A stretch of DNA of 64,000 nucleotides. Source: Boseongicola sp. SB0665_bin_10 (lineage in GTDB: Bacteria; Pseudomonadota; Alphaproteobacteria; Rhodobacterales; Rhodobacteraceae). A model generated the notes under the pieces. That model did not search any database. It saw nothing but the letters and a program-made list of their open reading frames with translations, and was not told the DNA's origin. Positions 38,668 through 47,777 of this stretch are shown one piece after another. The translations under genes were made by a program, and so were the position numbers. Location: positions 1 through 64,000 of the forward strand of contig VXSG01000114.1 in assembly GCA_009838075.1 (NCBI GenBank). Direction: 5' to 3'. Within the stretch, counting starts at the first letter, position 1. Each line of letters opens with the position of its first letter.

Positions 38668-39315
38668 ATGCCGCCGCTTGACATCGAGGCCGTGCGCGAC
38701 GAGTTCCGGCGCCTTGACCGCTGCGATGGGGCATGGCGAACCGACCGCGCGCCGACGCGCGAGGACATCCACGCGCGCTGGCACTGGCAGACGGAAAGGA
38801 TCGTCCGCGACCCCCTGGCGTCCGGCATCGGACGCACCTCCGCCCTGATTGGCGGCAAGGGTCTCGCCGTGCCCAGGGACGAGGGCAATCCGGTCGAGAA
38901 GCGGTTCCGCTATCCGCCGATGCCGCTTGAATGGTTCGACAACGCTCCGGCCAGGTGCGTTCTCCGGGAGCCGGACCCCGAGCACCGGCTGTTGTCGCAC
39001 CTTTCCGGCAAGCATCTGGCCGGATACACGGGACGCCCTTCCGGGGCGGAGCTGTTCGCCTGGTTCAGGGATGGCATGAAGGATGACGACGAACGCGCCT
39101 GGATGTGCGAACTCCTGCAGGACATCCGCGAGGAGACCTATCCGCAGCTGCGCCGCAGGGACGCACTCAGCATCCGACACATTGCCCGCGCGGCCTTGGA
39201 GTCCCGCACGAGGCGCGGCGCCCTGTCTAGGTGGCTGAACCAGTTCGCGCAGAAGCCGGATGGATGGACGGACGAAGTCCCGGGCGAACTGCCGCCGGTG
39301 CGAAGCAAGGCGTGA
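38668..39315 (+). CDS. Unknown protein, 215 residues, partner of nucleotidyltransferase
   Basis: I do not recognise the family. The protein is charged and soluble, with no signal peptide or membrane segment. A long-helix C-terminal part (DDERAWMCELLQDIREETYP, then LSIRHIARAALESRTRRGAL) is visible. The ATG at 38668 has AGGGGA six bases upstream; an earlier ATG at 38641 is weaker. The stop forms a GTGA overlap with the nucleotidyltransferase gene, so the two are translationally coupled, as toxin-antitoxin pairs are. An antitoxin role is inference from position only. Confidence 0.7.
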   Translation: MPPLDIEAVRDEFRRLDRCDGAWRTDRAPTREDIHARWHWQTERIVRDPLASGIGRTSALIGGKGLAVPRDEGNPVEKRFRYPPMPLEWFDNAPARCVLREPDPEHRLLSHLSGKHLAGYTGRPSGAELFAWFRDGMKDDDERAWMCELLQDIREETYPQLRRRDALSIRHIARAALESRTRRGALSRWLNQFAQKPDGWTDEVPGELPPVRSKA

Positions 39316-40028
39316 GCGAATTCGAGATCATCGCTCCGGCAGACGCGATTCTCTTGCAGATCGCGCCGCCGTTGCTGCAAGTGCTGGATCGCGAGGACAT
39401 CGCCATCGGCGGTGGCGCCGCGCTGGCGGCGAGATGGCGGCACCGCCGGAGCACCGACGTCGACCTGACGGTTCCGCGATCCGTCTTCGAACGGGAAGCC
39501 GAACGGATCGCTGTCCTGCTCAGGGAAGCGGCCGTCATGGACGTCCAGCATGGCCGCGGCTGGATGACCGGCGCGTGCGCAGATGGAGAGTTCAGCATTT
39601 CCACCACAGCGCCGCTCCTGCCGTCTCCAGCGGAGTCGGCAGACCACGAAGGCCGATTCAGGCTCGCTCTCCAGCGGACAGCCGAGATCCTTGGGCGGAA
39701 ACTGAGACTCCGGATGTACAACAACGGCGATTTCGTCTCCCGGGACTTCTACGACATCTGCACGGCGCACGAACGGGATCCGTCCGCGCTCGACCGGGCC
39801 CTCTCGACCCTGACCGAAGACATGCGCCGCGAAATCGCCCAGGAAATCGGCTCCCTGGGACAGCATGCGTCCCGCATGGGCCGGCCGCTGACCGGCGTCC
39901 ATCGTCCCGAATGGCTGGACGATCTTGCCGACCGCACGGGACGGCTGGTCATGTCGCGCTTCGCCATTGGGCCGGAGGCGGCCGGTGGCGACGGTTCCGG
40001 AGGGTCGAAGAGCGATCATCCGACCTGA
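39312..40028 (+). CDS. AbiEii-like nucleotidyltransferase
   Basis: The 238-residue protein has a nucleotidyltransferase core near the N-terminus: AIGGGAALAARWRHRRSTDV then DLTVP, i.e. GG-x-AL-x-R-x-T-x-D-x-D, the AbiEii/AbiGii motif. Further on are KLRLRMYNNGDFVSRDFYDI and a helical C-terminus. AbiEii-type toxins transfer nucleotides to tRNA and act in phage-defence toxin-antitoxin systems. The GTG at 39312 overlaps the upstream stop. The upstream gene is not a recognisable AbiEi, so this may be a different pairing. Confidence 0.72.
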   Translation: MSEFEIIAPADAILLQIAPPLLQVLDREDIAIGGGAALAARWRHRRSTDVDLTVPRSVFEREAERIAVLLREAAVMDVQHGRGWMTGACADGEFSISTTAPLLPSPAESADHEGRFRLALQRTAEILGRKLRLRMYNNGDFVSRDFYDICTAHERDPSALDRALSTLTEDMRREIAQEIGSLGQHASRMGRPLTGVHRPEWLDDLADRTGRLVMSRFAIGPEAAGGDGSGGSKSDHPT

Positions 40029-40119
40029 GACATGCCGTCCCCTACCGTCTGGCAATGCAACAGGTCGAGTCGGCCAGGCCATTGCGAACAAGCGGCTTTC
40101 CGGAGTGGTCGCATCCAGG

Positions 40120-40575
40120 CACGGCAGATCCGCCGTCGGCGTTGCAGCCCTTCATGTTGGCGGGTTCGGCGAGCACGTGCACGGTGAGCACGCAGGCCAC
40201 GGCGCGCTTCTTTCCCTGCGCCCGGCGAAAGCATCCGGAGTCGCCGCCAGCTCAGCGTGCAGCGAGCGCATCGCCTCCGGGTCCCGGGGCGCCTACCCGG
40301 GACCGGCGGGCGGCAGCGGCTGCGCGCTCGAAAGCGGCGCCCGGGCGCGGGCCTCAGCGCCGTGACGAAGATCTCATTCGGCTTGCCGTGGGGGTCGGTG
40401 TCGCGCCCGTTGGCGCAGGCGAACCCCTTCGTCCCGCCCGGGCCTCCCGGCCCGCCGCCTTGTACGTCGTGCCGGCGAGGGTCTCCGGATCGCGGAACGT
40501 CTCCGCCAGGAACAACCTGTGGCCGTGCGCCTCCAGCCGGTCGTCGGCGAGCCGGCGGGTCCTCGGGGACCGGGA
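40120..40575 (-). pseudogene. Second DUF4338-ISAs1 fusion fragment
   Basis: The DNA is a diverged copy of 37690-38080 (same order of segments, with small indels that break the frame). On the minus strand it reads from the DUF4338 middle (RLADDRLEAHGHRLFLAETF) into AMRSLHAELA, then GKKRAVACVLTVHVLA and EPANMKGC. This copy therefore shows the ISAs1 N-terminus that the other copy has lost. It ends at about 40120 and abuts an OmpA-like fragment at the other side. Confidence 0.65.
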
Positions 40576-40969
40576 GGGGGTGCGGATCGTCGGCGACCGG
40601 TTCCTCTTCCCGTCCGACGTGCTGTTCGAGAGCGGCTCGGCGACGCTGCTGCCGGAGGGGCGGGCTTCGATCGCGGAGGTGGCGGGGACCCTAGAGGAGG
40701 TGGCCGACGAAATCCCGCCGAACCCCGACCGGGTGCTGCGGGTCGACGGCCACACCGTCGACGCGCCGGTGGTGGTGGTGGCGGGCGCGTTCGCGGACAA
40801 CTGGGAGCTCGGCGCGGGCCGGCCGGTCAACCCAGAGGATACGGAGGCAGCGCGGGCGCAGAACCGGAGGATCGAGTTGAAGCTCACCGAACGACGCGCG
40901 CAGCCATGCCGGAACGACCACGCTCCCCGAACCCGCAGACCGCTTGCGCTCGGGAAGCCGTCAGTCTAA
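40570..40969 (+). pseudogene. Fragment of an OmpA/MotB-like peptidoglycan-binding protein
   Basis: In one frame: GVRIVGDRFLFPSDVLFESG, RVLRVDGHTVDAPVVVVAGA, NWELGAG, then AARAQNRRIELKLTERRAQP. These are the start and end of the OmpA-like domain used by MotB-type and related envelope proteins. The middle of the domain (helix with the DVLVRYG-like and GFGE motifs) is deleted. No start codon or signal peptide precedes it; upstream sequence belongs to the DUF4338 relic. Confidence 0.6.
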
Positions 40970-40984
40970 ACGCAATTTCGCATT

Positions 40985-41060
40985 GCCGCATTAGCTCAGC
41001 TGGTAGAGCAATCGCTTCGTAAGCGATGGGTCGGGGGTTCGAGTCCCTCATGCGGCACCA
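40985..41060 (+). tRNA. tRNA-Thr, anticodon CGT
   Basis: A complete cloverleaf of 76 bases with encoded CCA. The acceptor stem GCCGCAT pairs with ATGCGGC, the D-arm is GCTC/GAGC, the anticodon stem ATCGC/GCGAT holds loop TTCGTAA, and the T-loop is GGTTCGAGTCC. Anticodon CGT reads ACG (Thr). It borders the mobile-element graveyard on its 5' side and core genes on its 3' side. Confidence 0.95.
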
Positions 41061-41096
41061 GGATTCCTCCGCCAGATTCCAGGCATCCTTGCGGCG

Positions 41097-42686
41097 TCAC
41101 CTCACGTCGACGTCGGCGGAATCTCCCTTTCCCGGGTCTTCGACAACATAGTCCGCCGGCGGCTCCGCCGTCCTCGCGGATCCGGATCCGGAACCTGCCG
41201 GCGCCCCTGCGGTCACCCTTGGGTCCGGCGTTTCCGCTTCATGCGTCGAATTGCCCCGGTCGCCTCCGAAATCTTCGTCCTGCCTGTCCTCGGAGCCGTC
41301 CGGCGTGTCGTTTGCGCCGACGATGAGCGGCAACATTTCACCTCCTGCGGAAAGCGATGCAGCGCCGTCGCTTGGCCTCTTCCAGGTCAAGGTGTCGAAG
41401 CTCTTGCAGCGCTCGCAGACGGGTTCCCAACGCGCATGTCCAAAATGGCAGCTTTCGCACACCCATTGCGGATCACGCGGCGCTGCAAGCGCGCGCGCCA
41501 GCCACCCCTTCACAACGGCATCGTCGGCGCCAAAGCCGCGCTCGATCGCTGCCATGATGGTCAGGACCCGTGCAGTGGGATCGGCCTCGGCCAAGTCCCC
41601 GATCGCGTCGCGGGCAGCGGGAAAGTTCTCCGCCGCAATTTGCAGTTCCGCCTCGAGCATTCGCGTTTCTGGATGAGTCGGCTGCACGCCCGTCAACGCT
41701 GCGAACCGCTTGATGCGCGCCTCCGGCGTTTCCTCGGGATCGAGACGGGCAAAGGCGGCTGCAAGATCTGGATGAGGTTGCGCTGCCCACGCCTTCTTCA
41801 GGATGCGCGACGCATTCTTCGGCTTGTTGCGGACCATGTATCCGTCCGCAGCCATGACCGCCGCCGGGACAAGGTCCGGAGAGAGCCGGTTTGCTTCGAT
41901 CGCCCTTTCGCGCGCCTCGACGGACCTGTCTTCGCGCAGGATGTCCTGGGCCTCGCCAAGCGCAAGCACGGCGTCACGGCGCCTGTGGACATCGCGTGGA
42001 AGCACGCCCTGCCTGAGCTTGGCGCCGAGCGTCTTGCGGGCGCCGGTCCAGTCATGCGCACCGGCCTGGAGCTTGAGCAGGGCGTCCTGAGTCTCCACAT
42101 GCGCGGGCCGCAGTGCAAACGCCTTCTCGGCAAGCTTCAACGCTATCTCGGCATTGCCGATTGCCAGTTGCTGCTTCATCAACCCCCTGATTCCGACGAA
42201 TCGAGTCCGATCGTTTTCGAGAAGGCGCCTGTAGGCCGCCTCGGCCTGAACCGTATCGCCGGACTGCTCGGCGGCCTGTGCGGTCAGGAGAGACGTGATC
42301 TCCTTGCGCCAGAGCAGCTTTTCGGCCCGAGAGGCCTTTGAGAGCGCCGCGCCGGATTCGCCCGATGCGAGCGCGATCATCCCCTCCGCGAGGGCATCGA
42401 AGCCCTTGCGTTCGCGCCGGCGGTCGAAGAAGCGGTCCATCGAAGTCCTGTCGCCGGCGACAAAGCGCGCGAATGCAACAACCAGTCCCAAGATCTTGAG
42501 CCCGACCCAGACCGCAAACACGAATGCCATCAACGCAATGACGGCCTCGAACGGGCCGAAAATGTACTCCGTGTCCGCAACCGACAGGCGAATCCCGACG
42601 TCCCTTTCGATCAGCAGTTCCGCACCCCAGGCAGCGGCCGTGATCAGCACGACGAACAGAACGATTTTCAGAAGCGGCCAGAGCAT
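41097..42686 (-). CDS. HemY-domain protein (TPR, inner membrane)
   Basis: This 529-residue protein has two N-terminal membrane helices (LLKIVLFVVLITAAAWGAEL and IFGPFEAVIALMAFVFAVWV) flanking the HemY N-domain, then TPR-like helices (TLAQAAEQ..AYRRLL region, ALKLAEKAFALRPAHVETQD). Two zinc-type cysteine pairs occur at WVCESCHFGH and PVCERCKSFD. A disordered acidic C-terminus follows. HemY family proteins associate with late heme synthesis enzymes. It follows the mitofilin-like gene by seven bases, as I recall in many alphaproteobacteria. Confidence 0.85.
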   Translation of the reverse strand: MLWPLLKIVLFVVLITAAAWGAELLIERDVGIRLSVADTEYIFGPFEAVIALMAFVFAVWVGLKILGLVVAFARFVAGDRTSMDRFFDRRRERKGFDALAEGMIALASGESGAALSKASRAEKLLWRKEITSLLTAQAAEQSGDTVQAEAAYRRLLENDRTRFVGIRGLMKQQLAIGNAEIALKLAEKAFALRPAHVETQDALLKLQAGAHDWTGARKTLGAKLRQGVLPRDVHRRRDAVLALGEAQDILREDRSVEARERAIEANRLSPDLVPAAVMAADGYMVRNKPKNASRILKKAWAAQPHPDLAAAFARLDPEETPEARIKRFAALTGVQPTHPETRMLEAELQIAAENFPAARDAIGDLAEADPTARVLTIMAAIERGFGADDAVVKGWLARALAAPRDPQWVCESCHFGHARWEPVCERCKSFDTLTWKRPSDGAASLSAGGEMLPLIVGANDTPDGSEDRQDEDFGGDRGNSTHEAETPDPRVTAGAPAGSGSGSARTAEPPADYVVEDPGKGDSADVDVR

Positions 42687-42693
42687 GCGCGTC

Positions 42694-43881
42694 TCAATTC
42701 ATGCCGCCGGCAAGCGCGTCAATTGCGCCCAGGACCGTCAGCCGAAATTCCGCCCTGGCGACCCAACCCGCCATCGCGGACCGTGAAGCGCGCGGCAGTG
42801 AATCAAGCTCCGCGAGTGCTGCGGGCAGGTCACCTTCGGACACGCGCGCCTCGGCCCGGGACAGGATCGCGTCGGCACTGTCTCCCTCCCGAGGCGTCAA
42901 CGACCGTGCGTTTGTCGCTTGTCGCAGGAACGCGACAATCCTTTCTCCGACCGTTCCTTCACTTGCAACGTTCCGCGAGGCGGCCAGCGCGGCCCTGGCC
43001 GCAGCAGGAAATTCCCGCTGAAGCGCATGGAGCGTCGGTATTCCGGTTCGTGCATGGTCGGACAGGCCGGCGGGGACGTCCTCCATCGTCGAAATGATGT
43101 CCGAATAGGGCGCGCCGGTTTCGACCGCTGCGCGCAACCTGGCGACAGAGAAACGATTCTCCGCCGCCGATGCCCCGCCTGCCTCTAGCGCCGTCGCCTC
43201 GACCTCGGCAAGTTTCGCTTCCGCGTCGGCGACGAGCTGTTCAAGCTGAACACTGAAACGCGCGAGCTGCTCTTCGGTCTGGACGGCCTGAGACAGGGAC
43301 GCGTCCCCGCTCGAGGCCTCCAGCGCCTCCACGCGCCGCAACAGGGCCGCAAGCGCGGTGCCGAGTTCCGAAAGCTCGCCCGACGTCGTCGTCTGCATCG
43401 CTCTGATCTCCGGGCCCAGTTCGCTCACCTTGTCTTCAAGCGCGGCGATGTCGCGCTCCAGCCCCGACAGATCCGTCGGCGGCTGCATCAAGCCCCGGAG
43501 TTCGCTCAGCTGCCCTTTCAGCGCCGCCGTTTCCGCCGCCACGGCCTCGACTCCGGAAAGCGCCTGTTCTGCCTTGTCCGACTGGCCCGTCAGATGTGGC
43601 AACGAGATTCCGGCAAGGAGGCCAATGGCGCCTGCCAACAGGCCGCCGACAAGACCCGACACGATGGAAAGCCGCTTCCGGTCCACACCCATGAATTTCG
43701 CTGCGGATCGACTGGGCGCCAAAGGCTCTTCCGTCTGCGCATCGTCCGGACCGGCGTCAGCGGCGGCGCCGCCTGCTGCTGCGGTCGCGTCCGACGGTTC
43801 CTGCGATGCAGGGTCCGGTTCCGGCTCCCCGGAAGATCCCGGATCCTCGGAGATCTTTGTGGGTTCTGCAGGGTCAGCCAC
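42694..43881 (-). CDS. Mitofilin-family inner-membrane protein
   Basis: About 395 residues: an acidic, Pro/Ala-rich N-terminus, one transmembrane helix (LSIVSGLVGGLLAGAIGLLA), a long coiled coil (about residues 110-240) and a C-terminal helical domain with FSVARLRAAVETGAPYSDII and the usual end SAMAGWVARAEFRLTVLGAI. This is the bacterial Mic60/mitofilin pattern, which organises inner membrane contacts. A GTG at 43881 with AAGGTG upstream is preferred; a GTG at 43902 adds seven residues. It lies between hemD and hemY, the standard alphaproteobacterial order. Confidence 0.85.
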   Translation of the reverse strand: MADPAEPTKISEDPGSSGEPEPDPASQEPSDATAAAGGAAADAGPDDAQTEEPLAPSRSAAKFMGVDRKRLSIVSGLVGGLLAGAIGLLAGISLPHLTGQSDKAEQALSGVEAVAAETAALKGQLSELRGLMQPPTDLSGLERDIAALEDKVSELGPEIRAMQTTTSGELSELGTALAALLRRVEALEASSGDASLSQAVQTEEQLARFSVQLEQLVADAEAKLAEVEATALEAGGASAAENRFSVARLRAAVETGAPYSDIISTMEDVPAGLSDHARTGIPTLHALQREFPAAARAALAASRNVASEGTVGERIVAFLRQATNARSLTPREGDSADAILSRAEARVSEGDLPAALAELDSLPRASRSAMAGWVARAEFRLTVLGAIDALAGGMN

Positions 43882-43963
43882 TCCGTCACCTTTCCGTAGC
43901 ACGTTCGTGCGTCATCGCGTGCCTGAAGTTAATGCCACGCGCGTCCTGCAACAAGGTGAGGAC

Positions 43964-44644
43964 TCAAAGCGCCTCGGCAACCAGGTCGCACATGGATTCC
44001 GCGGTGGGATGCCTGGCCACCCTGAACTCTGCATCTCCCTGCCAGGCCGCTCTTGCCGCCTGGCTTATGGCAAGGACGACGACGGGAGCTGTGGCTGCAT
44101 GCCGCGACAGAAGTCTTGCGCTTCTCGGCGAGAACACGGGAGCGACAACCCGCGAGCTGCCTGCGAGAAGGGCATTTGCGGCCCGTGAAAGAGGACGTGG
44201 GACTTGATCATAGAGCACCACGTCAACCGCCGTGGCACCCTGCGCCGACAGCCGGTCGGCAAGGTTGCATCGGGCAACCCTTCCCCGAAAGACAATGACG
44301 GGAAAGGTTACTTCCTCGATGCGTTCAAGAAAGGCCTCGGCCGTTTCCCCCAGCGCCTTCGCCCGCGCCCCGAACCCGCGTGCAAGGGTCGCAGTGGCGT
44401 CACCCACCGTGAGGACGTTGCGGCCTTCGAGACTCTCGCCGAGCAGGCGAACGGCGTTTCCCGACGCCGCGACGATCGTGGCAAATCCATTCAGATCCGG
44501 CGGTTCGGCAACGGGAATGATGTCGATGACCGGAGAGATCACGGTCGGAATGCGCCGCCCCAGCCGCCTCTCGCAACTGGCAAGAAAGCTCGTTGATTGC
44601 GCCTCAGGCCTGGTAAGAAGAAGCGTGGGCCCGGGATCGTCCAT
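43964..44644 (-). CDS. hemD: Uroporphyrinogen-III synthase
   Basis: This 226-residue protein is a two-domain HemD. It has TLLLTRPEAQSTSFLASCER at the start, IVAASGNAVRLLG, LTVGDATATLARGFG and VVLYDQVPRPLSRAA; the C-terminal VVVLAISQAARAAW completes the pattern. It cyclises hydroxymethylbilane to uroporphyrinogen III for heme, siroheme and cobalamin. Sequence conservation in this family is weak, but the order of motifs and the neighbours support the call. It is divergent from tsaD by about 70 bases. hemC is not in the window next to it. Confidence 0.85.
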   Translation of the reverse strand: MDDPGPTLLLTRPEAQSTSFLASCERRLGRRIPTVISPVIDIIPVAEPPDLNGFATIVAASGNAVRLLGESLEGRNVLTVGDATATLARGFGARAKALGETAEAFLERIEEVTFPVIVFRGRVARCNLADRLSAQGATAVDVVLYDQVPRPLSRAANALLAGSSRVVAPVFSPRSARLLSRHAATAPVVVLAISQAARAAWQGDAEFRVARHPTAESMCDLVAEAL

Positions 44645-44715
44645 TTCGGAGCCTTCTTGTGTGAGGCATGGCCCGGTGATACCTGCGGTGTGGTAGCCAC
44701 GCAAGCCGAACAGCC

Positions 44716-45795
44716 ATGGCACGTCTCTTCCTCGGGATCGAATCCAGCTGCGACGACACGGCGGCCGCCGTCGTGTCGGACGACAGAAGGATCCTGTCCT
44801 CCGTCGTTGCAAACCAGGACTCCCTGCACTTGGCCTTTGGCGGGATCGTTCCCGAGATCGCCGCGCGGGCGCACGCCGAAATGCTCGACATCACCGTCGA
44901 GGCCGCCTTGAGCGAGGCGGGCATCTGCATCTCGGATGTTGACACGGTCGCCGTCACCGCAGGTCCAGGCCTGATAGGCGGCGTGCTTTCCGGCGTGATG
45001 TGCGCGAGAGGAATTGCCGCAGGGCTCGGCAAGCCGCTCCTGGGGGTCAACCATCTCGCTGGCCACGCGTTGACTCCACGGCTAACCGACAATGTTGCGT
45101 TTCCCTACCTCCTGCTTCTGGTCTCGGGCGGGCATTGCCAGGTGCTGATCGTCTCCGGCCCGGACGACTTCCGGCGCCTCGGCGGAACCCTGGATGATTC
45201 GCCTGGCGAGGCGTTTGACAAGACGGCCCGCGCCCTTGGCCTTTCCGGACCCGGCGGCCCGGCCGTCGAGGGCGAGGCTGCAAGCGGCGACCCGGAGCGA
45301 TTTCGCTTTCCGAGACCGCTGCTCGACCGCACCGACTGCAACATGAGCTTTTCGGGATTGAAAACCGCATTGATCCGCGCGCGCGACGTGCTGGTTTCCG
45401 AGTCAGGCGGCCTGTCCACGAAGGATCGCGCCGACCTTTGCGCCAGCTTCCAGGCTGCGGTAACGGAGATCCTGACCGCGAAGACGGCACGGGCGATCGA
45501 AACCTACCTTTCGCTGCGCCCGCATGCGGCGGTCATCGCCGTTGCAGGTGGCGTCGCGGCAAACGCCGAGGTTCGTGCCGGGCTCGACGCCGTCGCAAGG
45601 CGATACAGCGTCGGATTTGTCGCGCCGCCCGCCGCCCTGTGCACGGACAATGCCGCAATGATTGCCTGGGCTGGCGTCGAGCTTGACCGGATCGCGAATC
45701 CCGGGCTCGTTCCCCTCGTCGCCCGCCCACGCTGGCCACTGGACACGAGCCAGCCGGCCCTCCTGGGATCGGGCGGGAAGGGTGCGAAAGCATGA
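44716..45795 (+). CDS. tsaD: tRNA N6-adenosine threonylcarbamoyltransferase
   Basis: This 359-residue ASKHA-fold enzyme has the N-terminal [17 protein letters not shown], the metal-binding HxxxH in [14 protein letters not shown] (His113, His117), [15 protein letters not shown] and the late [12 protein letters not shown]. It transfers the threonylcarbamoyl group to A37 of ANN-decoding tRNAs with TsaB and TsaE. The start is the ATG at 44716. It overlaps gpsA by four bases. Confidence 0.96.
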   Translation: MARLFLGIESSCDDTAAAVVSDDRRILSSVVANQDSLHLAFGGIVPEIAARAHAEMLDITVEAALSEAGICISDVDTVAVTAGPGLIGGVLSGVMCARGIAAGLGKPLLGVNHLAGHALTPRLTDNVAFPYLLLLVSGGHCQVLIVSGPDDFRRLGGTLDDSPGEAFDKTARALGLSGPGGPAVEGEAASGDPERFRFPRPLLDRTDCNMSFSGLKTALIRARDVLVSESGGLSTKDRADLCASFQAAVTEILTAKTARAIETYLSLRPHAAVIAVAGGVAANAEVRAGLDAVARRYSVGFVAPPAALCTDNAAMIAWAGVELDRIANPGLVPLVARPRWPLDTSQPALLGSGGKGAKA

Positions 45796-46751
45796 CCGTT
45801 TCCGTCCTGGGAGCCGGCGCGTTCGGAACCGCCCTTGCGATTGCCCTTTCAAGAGACGGAACGCGGATCACCCTGTGGTCCCGCGACGCCGGCGACGCGG
45901 CACGCATGCAGGATTCCAGGCGATCGGGCGCCCGCCTGCCGGGGCACCATCTGCCCGACAGCCTGACGGTCACCGCCGACAGGACCGCATTCGACTCCGC
46001 AATCCGCCTGGTCGCCGTGCCCACCCAGGTTCTTGCGTCCTTCCTGCGAGATCATGACTTTCGAAGCGGCGGCGCACTCATTGCATGCTGCAAGGGAATC
46101 GATCGGGTCACGGGCCTGGGGCCGGTAGAGACGATCCGCGCGGCCTGCCCTTCGCACGTGGCCGCAATCTTGACCGGTCCCAGCTTCGCCGTCGACATGG
46201 CAAACGGGCTTCCGACGGCAATTGTCCTTGCAACCGAACGCGCGAAGGAATCCAGGAAGCTGCAAGCGCAGCTCACGCGCCCGGCCCTGCGCCTCTATCG
46301 AACCACGGACGTTCGCGGCGCCGAACTGGGCGGCGCGCTCAAGAACGTGGTCGCGCTGGCCGCCGGTATCGCCGTCGGCGCCGGACTCGGCGACAGCGCG
46401 CGTGCTTCGGTGGTCGCTCGCGGGTTCGGCGAGCTTGCGCGCTATGCGGCCCTGCAGGGAGCCAGGAAAGGAACGCTCCACGGACTTTCGGGACTCGGAG
46501 ATCTCGTGCTGACCTGCACGTCCGAGAAGTCCCGCAACTTCGGCGCAGGCTTGGCCCTGGGGCAAGGCCAGGGCATCGACCATGACACAACGGTCGAAGG
46601 GCTTGCCACCGCGCCGGTCGTCGCGGAAAGCGCGGCCGCCGCAGGCCTGGGCCTTCCTCTCATGCAGGCCACTGCGGACGTCATCGAAGGGCGACTTGAC
46701 ATTCCCCGGGCTGTCGAAGCTCTTTTGTCGCGACCCGTGGGAAAGGAGTAG
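45792..46751 (+). CDS. gpsA: NAD(P)H-dependent glycerol-3-phosphate dehydrogenase
   Basis: This 319-residue protein has the N-terminal nucleotide fold [53 protein letters not shown] and the catalytic-lysine segment [38 protein letters not shown] also matches GpsA. It makes sn-glycerol 3-phosphate for phospholipid synthesis. The ATGA overlap with tsaD shows translational coupling. Confidence 0.96.
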   Translation: MTVSVLGAGAFGTALAIALSRDGTRITLWSRDAGDAARMQDSRRSGARLPGHHLPDSLTVTADRTAFDSAIRLVAVPTQVLASFLRDHDFRSGGALIACCKGIDRVTGLGPVETIRAACPSHVAAILTGPSFAVDMANGLPTAIVLATERAKESRKLQAQLTRPALRLYRTTDVRGAELGGALKNVVALAAGIAVGAGLGDSARASVVARGFGELARYAALQGARKGTLHGLSGLGDLVLTCTSEKSRNFGAGLALGQGQGIDHDTTVEGLATAPVVAESAAAAGLGLPLMQATADVIEGRLDIPRAVEALLSRPVGKE

Positions 46752-46754
46752 GCA

Positions 46755-47174
46755 ATGGCATACTGGCTGTTCAAATCGGAACCCTCCGCCTGGAGCTGGG
46801 ACGAGCAGGTTGCAAAGGGCGACGCCGGAGAGGAATGGGACGGCGTGCGAAACTACCAGGCACGGAACTACATGCGCCAAATGAAGCGCGGGGACCGGGG
46901 GTTCTTCTACCACTCGCAGAAGGACCGGGAGATTGTCGGGACCGTCGAGGTCATCGCCGAAGCCCATCCCGACAGCACCACCGATGATGCACGATGGGAA
47001 TGCGTGGACATCAAGGCGATCATGCCGCTCGAGACTGCGGTGTCGCTCGAGCAAGTCAAGCGGGACCCGCGCCTGGCCGAAATGGTGCTCGTCAGGAATT
47101 CCCGCCTGTCGGTGCAGCCCGTGCGGGATGCGGAATGGGAGATCATATGCAGGATGGGCGGAATTAGCCCCTGA
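46755..47174 (+). CDS. EVE-domain protein
   Basis: The 139-residue protein begins MAYWLFKSEPSAWSWDEQ and continues WDGVRNYQARNYMRQMKRGD, FFYHSQ, all hallmarks of the EVE (PUA-like) domain, which reads modified bases in nucleic acids. The start is three bases after the gpsA stop, so it belongs to the tsaD-gpsA operon. Role is unknown; some EVE proteins occur in defence systems, but this core-genome version is usually housekeeping. Confidence 0.9.
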   Translation: MAYWLFKSEPSAWSWDEQVAKGDAGEEWDGVRNYQARNYMRQMKRGDRGFFYHSQKDREIVGTVEVIAEAHPDSTTDDARWECVDIKAIMPLETAVSLEQVKRDPRLAEMVLVRNSRLSVQPVRDAEWEIICRMGGISP

Positions 47175-47237
47175 GAATTCATGGTCAGGCGGCCGGTTTG
47201 CGCATAGGCTGCCGACACGTCCGACAAGGAGGGTACA

Positions 47238-47630
47238 ATGGAATTCATCAGCGTAATCGTGGCGGCGGTCGCAGGCTTTGCCTTTGGCGCCGCTTGGTAC
47301 ATGACGTTGTCCAGGCAATGGGTTGCCGCCTCGGGCATCGAGGTGGACGAAAACGGACAGCCTGCCAACAAGAGCAAGACTCCATTCATCCTGGCGGGCA
47401 TAGCGATGCTCCTTGTGGCGGGCATGATGCGACACACGTTTGCCATGTCCGGGATCGACACGCTTGCGGCCGGCCTTGTCGGGGGATTGGGTGTCGGCCT
47501 GTTCTTCATTTCGCCGTGGATAATGATCAACAACGCGTATGGCGACAGGCCGTTCAACCTGACGCTGATCGACGGCGGATACGCCACGTTCGGTTGTGGC
47601 GTGATCGGGGCCGTTCTCGGGATCCTCTGA
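47238..47630 (+). CDS. DUF1761 family membrane protein
   Basis: The 130-residue protein has four hydrophobic helices: ISVIVAAVAGFAFGAAWYMT, TPFILAGIAMLLVAGMM, LAAGLVGGLGVGLFFISPW and YATFGCGVIGAVLGIL. It has the GxxWYxxL-type motif of DUF1761. ATG at 47238 with AAGGAGG upstream. Its function is unknown. It may be the last gene of the tsaD operon. Confidence 0.82.
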   Translation: MEFISVIVAAVAGFAFGAAWYMTLSRQWVAASGIEVDENGQPANKSKTPFILAGIAMLLVAGMMRHTFAMSGIDTLAAGLVGGLGVGLFFISPWIMINNAYGDRPFNLTLIDGGYATFGCGVIGAVLGIL

Positions 47631-47777
47631 GCGAAGTTCCGGCATCGCGGCCACGTTGCCGGGGCAAATCCCTCGCCGGATGAACCTCGAACGAGGCTTC
47701 GGCCTGCCGCAAGTGCTGCGTGCCCGCCCGGACGAATTTGCCTGTCGCGGACGGGCCCAAGGCGATATCACGCACGC

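Noticed and set aside
39260-40969. 569-codon plus frame across the nucleotidyltransferase gene
   Set aside because: Only its last 130 codons resemble anything (OmpA-like fragment); the rest is an out-of-frame shadow.
40985-41060. tRNA-Thr as a proven attachment site
   Set aside because: No duplicated tRNA 3' end was found near the other side of the island and no integrase gene is present.
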